From assembly GCA_020438135.1 (NCBI GenBank), contig JAGQVF010000022.1:1-49972 (forward strand): 49,972 bases of DNA, written 5' to 3'. The DNA is from Bacteroidales bacterium (GTDB taxonomy: Bacteria; Bacteroidota; Bacteroidia; Bacteroidales; JAADJA01). The translations under genes and the position numbers were made by a program. Positions 7,316 through 17,017 of the stretch are shown here, piece by piece (position 1 is the stretch's first letter; every line of letters begins with the position of its first letter). The notes beneath the pieces are model-generated. The model was not told the DNA's origin. It did no database searches and worked only from the letters and a program-made list of their open reading frames with translations.

Positions 7316-10300
7316 CTAATTCGGAACGTTAGTACCACTTCCCTGATTGGGTACCCAAATATCATCTTTGTCTTTATTGTCTGATTGACCATCAAGGGTG
7401 AAATCACTATCAAGATAACCTTCATTACCTGATTCAAGCTCCCACAATGGCGAAATGTCTGATCCGTTTACATTTCCGTCGTGGTTACCATCCCCACCGA
7501 TCATTCCCCACTTTCCTGGGGCAAGCAGTTTGTGCCCGTTTAACCCACCGTACACCTGGTTTACACCACTGGTGAAATCATAGCTGTAGATTCCACCGGA
7601 GGGATTAACGGCATTGTTAGATATAATTCCAAGGTGATTTCTTTGCCATAATACAACAAACAGGTTTTGGTTAACTGATACCAGGAACTCAAGATTTGAA
7701 GAACCGTCGATGTCAACTACAGAACCATCGCTTTTGATAAAAGCTGCTTGTCTGCCGATTGAAGTTGCTCCGGTGGCTGATCCTGCAGTGGCTGCATCTC
7801 TGAGTTCAACCAAAACCCATTCAACAGTGCCTGCCGGGATGGAAGCAACATTTTCTGTTCCGGGGTAATTCCAGGGGGCCATATTAAAAGGTTGGGCAAG
7901 TGGCAAGTCGCCTGTCAGGTCTGTATTCATTCCGGATCCGTTAAAAGGTCCCTCAAGCAGGGCAGTTATATCTAAGGTAACACCCGCGGGTAACACATTC
8001 ACTGTATAGTCTTCAACCTGTCCGAATGAAAATGTCTCGCATGGGCCAGGATCAGCTGTATATTTTATGATTACCCGAAATCTTTTTGCTCCCGCATCTG
8101 TGGACGCCGGAACTGTGATATTCGTATTTAAAGTCGCAGGGCCGGTTGCCTGCCCGAGGTCATAACTTTCGTTTGCATCATCAAAATCACAATCTGAATT
8201 CCAGTCTGCAAATATCCAATAGTGCTCGGTCCAGTTTCCAACTGATCCAACCGAAACGCTAGCATTATAAGTAGCATCAGCATCAACATTGGTCGACAAA
8301 TAGGTAAAATCTTCATACCCATTGGTTGTATTTACCGAATTATTTATAGTGTTAAAGGTGAAATTACTGATCCATTCTTCGGTTGCATTGCCTGATCCGG
8401 CTGTGCAATAGCTACAATTTGTAGCACTGATATAGTTTAGTTTCGTCTCTGAGTCGCTTCCATAAATGTTTGTTGACACGAGGGTTACTGTATAATTTCC
8501 CGGGGCATCAAATGATACTTCAGGGTTTTGGGATGTTGCATTTGTTCCGTTTAAATAGGTCACAGTAGCTGGATTGAATGTCCAACTCCATGAGTCGGGT
8601 GCATTGGTCGACAGATCAGTAAAATTAACCTGGTTTCCGATAAATGGAGCTACATCATCAGCAATAAAATCAGCTATTGGTGGTGCAGCAGCAACAACCG
8701 ATACAAGTATTTCTCTGAAATGTACTGGTGTACCATTGGGCCCCTCACCTTTAACGGTGCAGGTATAATTTCCGGATGGAACATTGTTATCCGTAATTTG
8801 GATAGGAATGTTACCCGGGAACGAGCTTAACGTATTTCCTGAAGGGTATGAAATGCTGAAAGATCCCGATGGGGGTGATTCCATAGTTGCCGTGAAAATT
8901 ACATTATCCGTATATAGTTTTACGTCAGGAACTTCTGCGTAAATTGTGTTCACTCCATCGCTGCTTTTTGAAGAACTCAGACTCATCGCATAATCCGGGA
9001 AATAAGAAACGAAACTTGCAAAAGTTCCCCATCTGAAGTCGGCCCAAACCGACATCGAAGTTACTTCATTTGAAACAATTCCGTTATAATCGCCCTGGTA
9101 TCTTGGCGTACCTCCACCGCCACAGGTCGAACAATTGATCAGCATTTTTTCATTGCTGATCTGTTGATTTGTTACAAAACTTTGTCCGCCGTTATCGGAA
9201 TATGAAGCATATATCAAAGCACTGTCGCTGGTGGGCGTATCACGTGTATCCATCCATTGTACATATAATCTACCTGAAGTTACATCACACCAGATTGCCG
9301 GTGCCCACTGATGGTTATTTTGAGTGTTCAGGTCATCGTTGACTTTTACGGCTGAGGACCAGCTTATTCCACTATTATCGGAATACCTGCACCATATGTC
9401 CGGTTTATTTCCATCTCCGGCAGGCCAGTTTGATGCATATACCACATACAATCTGCCTCTGTAAGTACCATCGCTGTTATCAGCGGCAATGAAAGGGTAG
9501 GGGCGTGTTCTCATATTTTCAACCGAATGTCTTCCATTGGAGTTAGTTCCTACATAACCTGAAAAATTTTGTGCTGATCTTAATGAAAAGTTCAAACCGC
9601 CGTCATTTGATTCATAAAAGGTGTAGGTTGATGCAAAGGTGTTTCCTCCGTTTGTTACGACATAAACCGATCCTCCATCAATCGCTCCGTTGGGACCAAC
9701 GCACACCATCATTCCGGGAAGTGATTGGGTGGCAAATGTTTCGGTATTGGTCCAGCTTGCTCCAAAATTTGTACTTCGGGCAAAGTTTCCACCACCGGAA
9801 GCAGTCATTACAGTATAAATATTGTTTGAATATGGACCATCGGTTTGGTCGGCAGCCAGCCAGTTTTTATCAACACCATCGATGGCTGTCACAGCTGAAC
9901 TCCAGGTTAATCCATTATTGGCTGAGCGCACCAGTTTACATCCGAGAATACTTCCGGATCCATACATGTTTTCATAATACAGATTACCCTGAGCATCGTA
10001 TGCTGTGAGAACATCTCCACGGATGGTGGTCCCCCAACTTACCGCAGTGGCATCATTCCAATCGTGACCGTTTGTTGTTCTGTGGGTTCCATCAGTATTA
10101 AAAGCTGTAAAATACTGCCCGGGAGCCAGTGGGTTTTCACTGATGTGGCTTTCTGCAAAATCAACACCCAGGTAAAAGTTATCGTAATTGTCGATTGTGA
10201 TTACCTGTGATGGGGCTTTTGGACTATTCTGTATCTGATCGATATACCAGGCCGGAATTTGATCGATATCGGGATTGTCAGTATAATCGCTGATATCATC

Positions 10301-10393
10301 TTTGGTTTGGGAAAATCCCATATTCCAAAATATCAATGACAGAAATAAGAACATGGTTCCGTACCATGAATTCGGAAGTAAGTTGTGTTTCAT
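7316..10393 (-). CDS. large secreted BNR/sialidase-fold protein with PKD, GEVED and dockerin-like end
   Basis: 1025 aa. A signal peptide (about 1-28, ending near GFS-Q) is followed by a six-bladed-propeller-type region (about 100-480) with repeated Asp-box motifs such as SANNGLTW, STNFGASW, SDNSGISW and SDNGGQSF. A beta-sandwich linker follows, then a PKD domain (about 585-675), then a GEVED domain (about 690-805) ending in the signature GQVEDYTVNV. The final ~215 residues are a separate domain closing with two dockerin-like calcium loops, DGNHDGNVNGSD and DFTLDGQSDNKDKDD. The chain ends in V-P-N. It lacks the usual T9SS tail. Asp-box propellers occur in sialidases and in non-enzymatic adhesins; I see no clear sialidase Arg triad, so enzymatic activity is unproven. 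It is divergent from a related protein at 10622. Confidence 0.82.
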   Translation of the reverse strand: MKHNLLPNSWYGTMFLFLSLIFWNMGFSQTKDDISDYTDNPDIDQIPAWYIDQIQNSPKAPSQVITIDNYDNFYLGVDFAESHISENPLAPGQYFTAFNTDGTHRTTNGHDWNDATAVSWGTTIRGDVLTAYDAQGNLYYENMYGSGSILGCKLVRSANNGLTWSSAVTAIDGVDKNWLAADQTDGPYSNNIYTVMTASGGGNFARSTNFGASWTNTETFATQSLPGMMVCVGPNGAIDGGSVYVVTNGGNTFASTYTFYESNDGGLNFSLRSAQNFSGYVGTNSNGRHSVENMRTRPYPFIAADNSDGTYRGRLYVVYASNWPAGDGNKPDIWCRYSDNSGISWSSAVKVNDDLNTQNNHQWAPAIWCDVTSGRLYVQWMDTRDTPTSDSALIYASYSDNGGQSFVTNQQISNEKMLINCSTCGGGGTPRYQGDYNGIVSNEVTSMSVWADFRWGTFASFVSYFPDYAMSLSSSKSSDGVNTIYAEVPDVKLYTDNVIFTATMESPPSGSFSISYPSGNTLSSFPGNIPIQITDNNVPSGNYTCTVKGEGPNGTPVHFREILVSVVAAAPPIADFIADDVAPFIGNQVNFTDLSTNAPDSWSWTFNPATVTYLNGTNATSQNPEVSFDAPGNYTVTLVSTNIYGSDSETKLNYISATNCSYCTAGSGNATEEWISNFTFNTINNSVNTTNGYEDFTYLSTNVDADATYNASVSVGSVGNWTEHYWIFADWNSDCDFDDANESYDLGQATGPATLNTNITVPASTDAGAKRFRVIIKYTADPGPCETFSFGQVEDYTVNVLPAGVTLDITALLEGPFNGSGMNTDLTGDLPLAQPFNMAPWNYPGTENVASIPAGTVEWVLVELRDAATAGSATGATSIGRQAAFIKSDGSVVDIDGSSNLEFLVSVNQNLFVVLWQRNHLGIISNNAVNPSGGIYSYDFTSGVNQVYGGLNGHKLLAPGKWGMIGGDGNHDGNVNGSDISPLWELESGNEGYLDSDFTLDGQSDNKDKDDIWVPNQGSGTNVPN

Positions 10394-10448
10394 CTTGTTG
10401 AAGTTTAAACTGTTTGAAAAGATTATTTAGGTAGATAATTACCGATTG

Positions 10449-10456
10449 CAAATATA
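10449..10456 (-). promoter_or_regulatory. -7 element upstream of the 1025-aa secreted protein
   Basis: TATATTTG on the minus strand fits TAnnTTTG and lies about 55 bp upstream of the ATG at 10393. No matching -33 box is visible. The 228-bp divergent spacer holds no other obvious site. Confidence 0.3.
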
Positions 10457-10621
10457 TATAAAAAGCGAAATATTTTTACTGAATACTATGCAATCACCCA
10501 ATGCGTTGATATTGAAAAGATTGTGGCAAATTATGATACATATCCCAGACTTCGCTTGGTATAGCGGCTGCACTTAAAATATTATACCATAACTTTACAG
10601 GATAATTTAAAACGTATTTTC

Positions 10622-12346
10622 ATGAAATCATTGATTAAAAAAATGGTTCCCGACAATTGTTTAATTGTTGTGATGATTGTAACAAGTGTTTCATTCATCG
10701 CTCAAGCCCAGCAGGTAAAATCATTCAAAGGTGTTCAACACGAAAAGTATGAAGGTGAATTTATACCTATAGATCGCGCGTCAATGCCTGTTTCAAATGC
10801 CTATAGTTATAATTCGATCGGTTTCACTGTTACCCAGGTAAATGTTAATGAGGATGGTGAAAACATAGTTGGGGATGCTGCCAATGAACCCTCCATGGCT
10901 ATTGATCCCAATAATCCAGATGTGAAAGTGATAGGTTGGAGGCAATTTAATACCATAGGTAACAATTTCCGTCAGGCAGGTTTTGGATATACAACGGATG
11001 GCGGGCTTAACTGGACTTTCCCTGAAGTAATTGATCCAGGTGTATTTCGTTCTGATCCGGTTCTTGATACAGATACTGCAGGCAATATATTTTACAACAG
11101 CCTTACAGTTAATGAAAATGATGATTACCTCTGCACTGTTTACAAATCAACTGATGGAGGAATGAGCTGGGATGACGGCGTTTTTGCCCAGGGCGGAGAC
11201 AAACAGTGGATGTCTGTGGATAAATCTGATGGTGTTGGTAGTGGCAATATGTATGCTTTCTGGACAGCAGCCTATAGTATTTGTCCGCCCTACAATTTTA
11301 CCAGGTCTGTCGATAACGGCGCTACATTCGAAGATTGTAACCTTTTACCGGGAGAACCTTATTGGGGAACTACAACCGTTGATAATAACGGGAACCTGTA
11401 TATCGGAGCTTTTATGGATGATCAATTTGTTGTTGCTAAATCCTCCAACGCTCAGTTCCCCGGAGCAACAGTGGTTTGGGATTATATGCAGCCGGTAGAC
11501 CTGGGTGGATATGTATCAGCTTTTGCCGGATATGAGAGTCCCAATCCTACAGGTTTATTAGGGCAGACAAATATTGCTGTTGATCAAAGTGAAGGACCCA
11601 ATCATGGAAATATTTATCTTGTATGTTCTGTACTTCGTTATTCGCCCTATGATCCTCTTGATGTGATGTTCGCAAAAAGTACGGATGACGGAACCACCTG
11701 GAGTGAACCGGTAAGAATAAATGATGATCTGACAAACATTGCCTGGCAGTGGCTGGCAACGATGTCGGTTTCACCGGATGGCCGGATTGATGTGGTATGG
11801 CTCGACACGCGTGATAATGCGGGAAGTGTTGATTCGAAACTCTATTATTCATGGTCGTTCGATGCAGGAGAGAACTGGGGTGAAAATGTGGCTTTATCTG
11901 AAAGTTTTGACCCGCACCTTGGTTGGCCACAGCAGGATAAAATGGGTGATTATTTTCACCTGATCTCTGATGAAACTGGTGCTGATCTGGCATGGGCGGC
12001 AACTTTTAATGGCGAACAGGATGTGTATTTCAGCAGAATTGAAAATGAGTTTGTAGGTTTAAACGAACAATCTGCGGTTTCGGATTATCTGGAGTTGTAT
12101 CAGAATAATCCAAATCCTGCCTCAGATAAAACGGTGATCAGGTTTAATCTCAGGGAAAAAACTGAGGTAAAACTTACTTTATCTGATATTTCAGGAAAGG
12201 AAATTCAGTTGTTACAACAAGGTTTGTTATCAAGTGGTGTTCACTCATATACTTTCACCACAAAACACCTGAGCCCCGGCATTTATTATTATACGCTTAC
12301 CGGCAATGGAATTTCTGAAACACGCAAAATGATTGTTACACGCTAA
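10622..12346 (+). CDS. secreted BNR/sialidase-fold protein with T9SS tail
   Basis: 574 aa. A signal peptide (about 1-29, ending AQA-Q) is followed by a propeller-like region (about 75-480) with Asp-box motifs TTDGGLNW, STDGGMSW, SVDNGATF, STDDGTTW and SFDAGENW. Residues ~490-574 form a T9SS sorting domain (YQNNPNPASDKT near its start, GIYYYTL and RKMIVTR at the end). It shares with the divergent 1025-aa protein the pattern W-x-D-T-R-D followed by an Asp-box, so the two are distant paralogs. It is predicted to be exported to the cell surface. No catalytic assignment is possible: BNR repeats are found in glycosidases, photosystem factors and lectin-like proteins. The following gene starts 16 bp later and may be co-transcribed. 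Confidence 0.85.
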   Translation: MKSLIKKMVPDNCLIVVMIVTSVSFIAQAQQVKSFKGVQHEKYEGEFIPIDRASMPVSNAYSYNSIGFTVTQVNVNEDGENIVGDAANEPSMAIDPNNPDVKVIGWRQFNTIGNNFRQAGFGYTTDGGLNWTFPEVIDPGVFRSDPVLDTDTAGNIFYNSLTVNENDDYLCTVYKSTDGGMSWDDGVFAQGGDKQWMSVDKSDGVGSGNMYAFWTAAYSICPPYNFTRSVDNGATFEDCNLLPGEPYWGTTTVDNNGNLYIGAFMDDQFVVAKSSNAQFPGATVVWDYMQPVDLGGYVSAFAGYESPNPTGLLGQTNIAVDQSEGPNHGNIYLVCSVLRYSPYDPLDVMFAKSTDDGTTWSEPVRINDDLTNIAWQWLATMSVSPDGRIDVVWLDTRDNAGSVDSKLYYSWSFDAGENWGENVALSESFDPHLGWPQQDKMGDYFHLISDETGADLAWAATFNGEQDVYFSRIENEFVGLNEQSAVSDYLELYQNNPNPASDKTVIRFNLREKTEVKLTLSDISGKEIQLLQQGLLSSGVHSYTFTTKHLSPGIYYYTLTGNGISETRKMIVTR

Positions 12347-12362
12347 TTAAGTTAATCATAAC

Positions 12363-12674
12363 ATGAAACACAAGATCGCAGAACACTATGAGATGGTTAA
12401 AAAATACCATCCGGATTATTTACTTGCAGTAGAAAGACTTGGTGAGACAGCAAAGTCTGCTGGACCTATCAAAGAAAAAGATGCTCATTTGATACAGTTG
12501 GCTGCTTCAATTGCCATCCGATCCGAAGGCGCAACCCATAGTCACGTAAAGCGTGCTCTCCAGGCAGGTGCCAGCCAGGATGAAATTCGACATACTGTGT
12601 TGCTTTTAACCAATACCATCGGATTTCCTAATGTGATGGCCGGTATGTCGTGGGTGAACGATATCCTTGAATAG
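12363..12674 (+). CDS. carboxymuconolactone decarboxylase-family protein
   Basis: 103 aa, all-helical, of the AhpD/CMD superfamily. The family core is clear: KEKDAHLIQLAASIAIRSEG, then the His-containing turn and VKRALQAGASQDEIRHTVLL, ending in a hydrophobic NTIGFPNVMAG segment. The redox CxxC of AhpD is absent: the turn reads E-G-A-T-H-S-H, with two histidines and no cysteine. It therefore belongs to the non-peroxidase branch, and a thiol reductase role is unlikely. The substrate is unknown. It starts 16 bp after the stop of the secreted BNR gene on the same strand; a functional link between them is not obvious. Confidence 0.8.
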   Translation: MKHKIAEHYEMVKKYHPDYLLAVERLGETAKSAGPIKEKDAHLIQLAASIAIRSEGATHSHVKRALQAGASQDEIRHTVLLLTNTIGFPNVMAGMSWVNDILE

Positions 12675-12744
12675 TAGTAGCTTAAATCTTTGCAGCATAA
12701 AATACCTATAATTAATATTATGTTAAGTAATTTGTGTTAAATTA

Positions 12745-12772
12745 AAGGAGGAACAACATTGTGTCCCTCCTT
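12745..12772. terminator. intrinsic terminator between convergent genes
   Basis: 10-bp stem AAGGAGGAAC / GTCCCTCCTT with an 8-nt loop. The single mismatch becomes a G-U pair in the minus-strand transcript, where the stem is followed by TTTAATTT. It ends the TPR gene and probably also stops transcription from the CMD-like gene. Confidence 0.65.
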
Positions 12773-12794
12773 CCTCATGATTAATTTTTCCAAA

Positions 12795-14012
12795 CTAGTT
12801 GGATTCGAGTTTTGCGTTTATTTCCTGAAGCTTGTCATTCATTTTAAGCCTCGTGTAAATTTCTTTAAGCGAGATCATTGTGCTGCGATCAGCCGGTTCA
12901 AGTTCGTGTGCCTTTTCGAGATATGGAATACTTTTTTCCAAATAATCATTTGCTTCTTCAATCATGGCATCGTATTCATCCTGCTGATCCAACGGCAATT
13001 GATTTGCAATATCAATTAAAGCCGATGCTCTGTTTACGTATAAAGCACCCATGTTATAATTCGGATCAAAATAGTTCTGATCCAGTTCGATGGCTTTATC
13101 GTATGCATTTACTGCTTTATTGAAAGCATTTTTACGCATATCTTCATTTTTGGTTGTGTCGTCAACCACTTCATTATACTTAGCACCAATTGCAAAAAAG
13201 ATTGTCGGGTTTGTGGTATCGATCCGGGCCGCCATTTCCAGGTTATTCAGTGCCTTATCGGTCATACCCTCTGCCAGGAAAAGGTTCGTCTGGTTAAGCA
13301 ATAAATTCAGGTCGGTTGGATATTTTTCACGACCTTCAGCATATACCTCAAGAGCCTTGTCTTTATCATTATCCTGTTTGTAATAAATATTTGCAAGACT
13401 TGTGTAAATAGAGGATTTGTCGTAATTCATCTCTTTTAGAGTCAGGAGTTTTTCTTTAGCAATATCATATTTTCCGGCCAATTCAGCAGCCACACTGATG
13501 TAATATACTGTAGTTGTATCATTTATTCCGGCTTCATTGTAAATTTCATAGGCCTTTTCAAATGATTTCATTGAACCTGTAAATGCTTGCTTAGCAGCAG
13601 TAGTATCGTTAGCATCCTGAGCTGTCATTCCCTGGTTGAACTTATTAGCCCCGTCGTTAAAATACGATTCACCAACAATAGGCATAAACTGGTTTATATC
13701 ACTTGTGTATTTGTCTTTATCATCCAGTTCTTTGGCTTTTTTGTAGGCTTCCCATGCTTTGTTCAATGCATCGGCATCGAGATCTTTATATTCAGTACTC
13801 CTGTAAATATCGATATAAATATTACCACGATAGAACCATGTCTTTGCATCATTCATTGTTTTTTCATGAACGGTGGCATCATCAATGGCTTCCTTTGCTT
13901 TATCGAGCTTCCCATTTTTGTGGTAGTTGTAAGCGCTTACAACTTTGTTGTTCTGGCCGATTGCGGCCGAAATAAAAAATACAAATATCAATAAATGAAA
14001 TAATCTCTTCAT
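12795..14012 (-). CDS. exported tetratricopeptide-repeat protein downstream of gyrA
   Basis: 405 aa from the ATG at 14012. That start gives a proper signal peptide (MKRLFHLLIFVFFISAAIGQ). The longer frame from 14072 would put 20 polar residues in front and run over a TACTTTTG promoter element. The mature part is TPR helices throughout: YNYHKNGKLDKAKEAID, SYFNDGANKFNQG, AKQAFTGSMKSFEKAYEIY, LANIYYKQDNDKDKALEVY and YLEKSIPYLEKAHELEPADR all fit the TPR pattern. It likely acts as a periplasmic scaffold. A TPR gene directly after gyrA on the same strand is, as I recall, a common arrangement in Bacteroidota. The gap to gyrA is 109 bp and has its own promoter-like site. Confidence 0.85.
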   Translation of the reverse strand: MKRLFHLLIFVFFISAAIGQNNKVVSAYNYHKNGKLDKAKEAIDDATVHEKTMNDAKTWFYRGNIYIDIYRSTEYKDLDADALNKAWEAYKKAKELDDKDKYTSDINQFMPIVGESYFNDGANKFNQGMTAQDANDTTAAKQAFTGSMKSFEKAYEIYNEAGINDTTTVYYISVAAELAGKYDIAKEKLLTLKEMNYDKSSIYTSLANIYYKQDNDKDKALEVYAEGREKYPTDLNLLLNQTNLFLAEGMTDKALNNLEMAARIDTTNPTIFFAIGAKYNEVVDDTTKNEDMRKNAFNKAVNAYDKAIELDQNYFDPNYNMGALYVNRASALIDIANQLPLDQQDEYDAMIEEANDYLEKSIPYLEKAHELEPADRSTMISLKEIYTRLKMNDKLQEINAKLESN

Positions 14013-14039
14013 GATGTTATTATTTTTCAGATTTACGTG

Positions 14040-14073
14040 CAAAAGTATTAAAAACTGTTTTATAGCTTTCAAA
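14040..14073 (-). promoter_or_regulatory. promoter-like element for the TPR gene
   Basis: On the minus strand TTTG (14073-14070) is followed after 22 bases by TACTTTTG (14047-14040). The -7 box matches TAnnTTTG exactly; the spacing is 2-3 bp longer than ideal. It lies 27 bp upstream of the ATG at 14012. Confidence 0.4.
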
Positions 14074-14121
14074 TATCAAGCCAATTTGGAATCATTCTAA
14101 TTCTTTCCAAACAAACGATCC

Positions 14122-16695
14122 TTATTCTTCGTGTTCAGATTCTGGTTTCTCAGAATCAGTATCCGGTTGTAAATTTTCGTTGGTCCGATCGGTATCTGCT
14201 ATAGCCTGCTCACTGCTTTCATCGGTATTTACATCACTTTCATCAATTTCCACCCTCGCAACAGAAGCAATACTATCGTCGCCTCGCAGATTGATCAAAC
14301 GGACGCCCTGCGTTGCTCGTCCCATTACTCTTAAGTCGGCCACTGCCAATCGGATCAGTATTCCGGATTTATTGATGATCATCAGGTCGTCATGATCGGT
14401 AACTGCCTTGATGGCTATCAGGCTACCGGTTTTCTCAGTAATATTAATGGTTTTAACACCTTTTCCACCTCTGTTTGTAACCCGGTAATCATCAATTTTC
14501 GATCGTTTTCCATAGCCATTTTCCGAAACAACCAGAATGTCCTGACCACCATTTTGCAGACAAATCATTCCAATCACTTCATCATGTTTCCCTGCCAGGG
14601 TAATACCCCTTACACCGGAGGCATTTCTTCCCATGGGTCGTACATGTTGCTCATTGAAACGAATAGCCCTTCCCGATTTCAATGCCATAACAATTTCACT
14701 GGATCCATCCGTTAGTTTAGCTTCCAGCAACGTATCTCCTTCTTTCACATTGATGGCAATAATTCCGTTTTGGCGAGGTCTGGAATATGCTTCTAGAGAA
14801 GTTTTTTTAATGGTACCCTTGGTTGTGCAGAGAACAATAAAGTTATTTTCGCAGTATTCCTTATCTGTTAAATCTTTCACATTGATAAAAGCCCTGACTT
14901 TATCACCGGGTTCAATATTGATCAGGTTTTGCATCGCCCTTCCTTTGGATGTTTTAGTTCCTTCCGGTATTTCATAAACCCTGAGCCAATAGCATTTGCC
15001 GTTTTCTGTAAAGAAAAGCAGGTAATTGTGGTTTGACGCAACAAACAGGTGTTCAAGGAAGTCTTCTCCACGAATATTACTTCCTTTGGCCCCCACTCCT
15101 CCCCTGTTTTGAACGCGGTATTCTGCGAGCGGTGTACGTTTTATATATCCAAGGTGTGAAATGGTTATAACTACATCTTCGTCAGCAATGGTGTCCGTAA
15201 TGTTGAAATCTTTACTTGTATATTCAATTTCGGTACGTGTTTCATCACCGTACTTTTCCTTGATTTCTTTCAATTCATTTTTGATGATATCATATCGCAT
15301 CGGCTCATTGGCAAGAATTTCCCTGAGGTGTTCAATAAGTTTTAGCAGCTCTTCATATTCCTCCTTCAGCTTTTCCTGTTCCAATCCTGTTAGTTTCTGC
15401 AAACGCATATCAAGTATTGCGCGGGCTTGTATCTCAGTCAGTTCGAATTGTTCCATCAATCCAACACGGGCATCTTCCGGCGTACGTGAAGCCCGAATGA
15501 GCGCAATTACTTCATCAAGATGATCAAGGGCTTTAATAAGTCCTTCCAGTATGTGGGCTTTCTTTTCTGCTTCTTCTAGTTCATATTTTGTTTTCCGGAT
15601 CAGGACTTCATGCCTGTGTTCGAAGTAATACTTTATCAGGTCCTTGAGGTTGAGCAACATAGGTCTTCCTTTTACGAGCGCAATGTTGTTCACACTAAAC
15701 GAGGACTGAAGCTGGGTATATTGATAGAGTTTATTCAGGATCACATTGGGCATGGCATCTCTCTTCAGTTCATACACGATGCGCAGTCCTTCCTTATCAG
15801 ATTCGTCGCGAATGTCACTGATCCCTTCAATTTTTTTATCATTTACAAGGTCGGCTGTCCGTTTAATCATATCCGCTTTATTCACCTGGTAAGGAACCGA
15901 AGTAGCGATGATCCTTGTTTTGCCGGAGTCTTCTTCTTCGATTGTAGCTTCTCCCCTTACAACAATACGTCCGCGACCGGTTTCACAAGCACTTTTAACA
16001 CCATCATAACCATAAATCAAACCACCTGTCGGAAAGTCAGGTCCTTTGATATGTTGCATCAATTCCTGGACAGTTATGTCATGATTGTCGATATAAGCAA
16101 TTGTACCATCAATAACTTCTGACAAATTGTGAGGTGGCATGTTTGTGGCCATTCCCACGGCAATACCGGATGCTCCGTTAATCAATAGATTTGGGATTTT
16201 CGCGGGCAGCACGGTTGGTTCTTCAAGCGAGTCATCGAAATTCAATTGAAAATCGACAGTATTTTTGTTGATATCAGCCAACATCTCCTCTGCTATTTTG
16301 CGAAGTCTGGCTTCTGTGTACCTCATGGCAGCAGGACTGTCGCCATCCATCGAGCCAAAATTTCCCTGTCCGTCAACCAAAGGATACCGTAGTGACCAAT
16401 GTTGTGCCATTCTTACCATGGCATCATATACACTTGTATCTCCATGCGGATGATACTTTCCGAGAACTTCACCGACGATCCTCGCCGATTTTTTATAGGG
16501 CCTGTTTGAAAGAACGCCCAGATCGAGCATCCCAAAAAGTACGCGCCTGTGAACTGGTTTCAATCCGTCTCTGACATCCGGGAGCGCCCTCGACACAATC
16601 ACTGACATTGAATAATCAATGTAAGCAGCCTTCATCTGATTTTCAATGTTGACCTTTATGATCCGCTCCCCTTTTTGTCCATTTTCTATATCCAT
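14122..16695 (-). CDS. gyrA: DNA gyrase subunit A
   Basis: 857 aa, the normal length for GyrA. This subunit breaks and rejoins DNA within the A2B2 gyrase that introduces negative supercoils. The N-terminal breakage-reunion domain shows [19 protein letters not shown] and the catalytic Tyr126 in [10 protein letters not shown]. The quinolone-determining region reads [17 protein letters not shown]: the residue equivalent to E. coli Ser83 is Thr87, and Asp87 is conserved as Asp91. A coiled-coil tower follows (about 375-500). The C-terminal beta-pinwheel carries a GyrA-box-like TNRGGKG near residue 745. The last ~40 residues are strongly acidic. It is divergent from clpC across a 322-bp spacer and is followed on its strand by a TPR gene. 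Confidence 0.98.
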   Translation of the reverse strand: MDIENGQKGERIIKVNIENQMKAAYIDYSMSVIVSRALPDVRDGLKPVHRRVLFGMLDLGVLSNRPYKKSARIVGEVLGKYHPHGDTSVYDAMVRMAQHWSLRYPLVDGQGNFGSMDGDSPAAMRYTEARLRKIAEEMLADINKNTVDFQLNFDDSLEEPTVLPAKIPNLLINGASGIAVGMATNMPPHNLSEVIDGTIAYIDNHDITVQELMQHIKGPDFPTGGLIYGYDGVKSACETGRGRIVVRGEATIEEEDSGKTRIIATSVPYQVNKADMIKRTADLVNDKKIEGISDIRDESDKEGLRIVYELKRDAMPNVILNKLYQYTQLQSSFSVNNIALVKGRPMLLNLKDLIKYYFEHRHEVLIRKTKYELEEAEKKAHILEGLIKALDHLDEVIALIRASRTPEDARVGLMEQFELTEIQARAILDMRLQKLTGLEQEKLKEEYEELLKLIEHLREILANEPMRYDIIKNELKEIKEKYGDETRTEIEYTSKDFNITDTIADEDVVITISHLGYIKRTPLAEYRVQNRGGVGAKGSNIRGEDFLEHLFVASNHNYLLFFTENGKCYWLRVYEIPEGTKTSKGRAMQNLINIEPGDKVRAFINVKDLTDKEYCENNFIVLCTTKGTIKKTSLEAYSRPRQNGIIAINVKEGDTLLEAKLTDGSSEIVMALKSGRAIRFNEQHVRPMGRNASGVRGITLAGKHDEVIGMICLQNGGQDILVVSENGYGKRSKIDDYRVTNRGGKGVKTINITEKTGSLIAIKAVTDHDDLMIINKSGILIRLAVADLRVMGRATQGVRLINLRGDDSIASVARVEIDESDVNTDESSEQAIADTDRTNENLQPDTDSEKPESEHEE

Positions 16696-17017
16696 ACTAT
16701 GTTCAAATTCAGTAGTTTACAATTTCCAATAAAAAGGTACGAATGTACGCATTTTTGGTCTAAAACCATAGTTTATTTTACTTGTTTTATTACTAACACG
16801 GCGATGTTAATAAAAAATGGGTATAATGCGGAATTTCAGTACTTTTGTAAATAAATTTGGCCATGTGGTCAACTTGTCATGAATGCAATTGTTAATAAAT
16901 TAGGTAAGGTTTTTGATCAACAATCGGCATTTAAAACAGTTTTGTAAAAATAGCGTATCACACATTTTGAAATATCAGGATGGTGAGATCGTTAAATAGT
17001 TGAATTTACTAATTAAT
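16696..17017. other. divergent gyrA/clpC spacer
   Basis: 322 bp without a credible gene; the longest frame with an ATG is about 22 codons (from about 16879) and has no supporting features. AT-rich. A -7-like TACTTTTG faces clpC at 16840-16847. Facing gyrA there is only an imperfect TACCTTTT. No HrcA (CIRCE) or CtsR-type inverted repeat was seen in front of clpC. Confidence 0.5.
16840..16847 (+). promoter_or_regulatory. -7 promoter element for clpC
   Basis: TACTTTTG matches TAnnTTTG exactly; the expected -33 position reads ATGG, a weak match. It implies a leader of about 165 nt in front of the clpC ATG. Confidence 0.35.

Noticed and set aside
7316..10393. Assignment of the 1025-aa protein as an active sialidase
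   Set aside because: Asp-boxes are present but I could not place the catalytic Arg triad, the nucleophile Tyr or the acid/base Asp, so only the fold is claimed.
12363..12674. AhpD alkylhydroperoxidase call for the small CMD-like protein
   Set aside because: The catalytic CxxC is absent.
16879..16947. 22-codon frame upstream of clpC as a leader peptide
   Set aside because: No ribosome-binding context, no regulatory codon run and no attenuator hairpin.
16696..17017. Heat-shock operator (CIRCE or CtsR box) in front of clpC
   Set aside because: No 9-bp dyad of CIRCE type and no CtsR heptad repeat is present.
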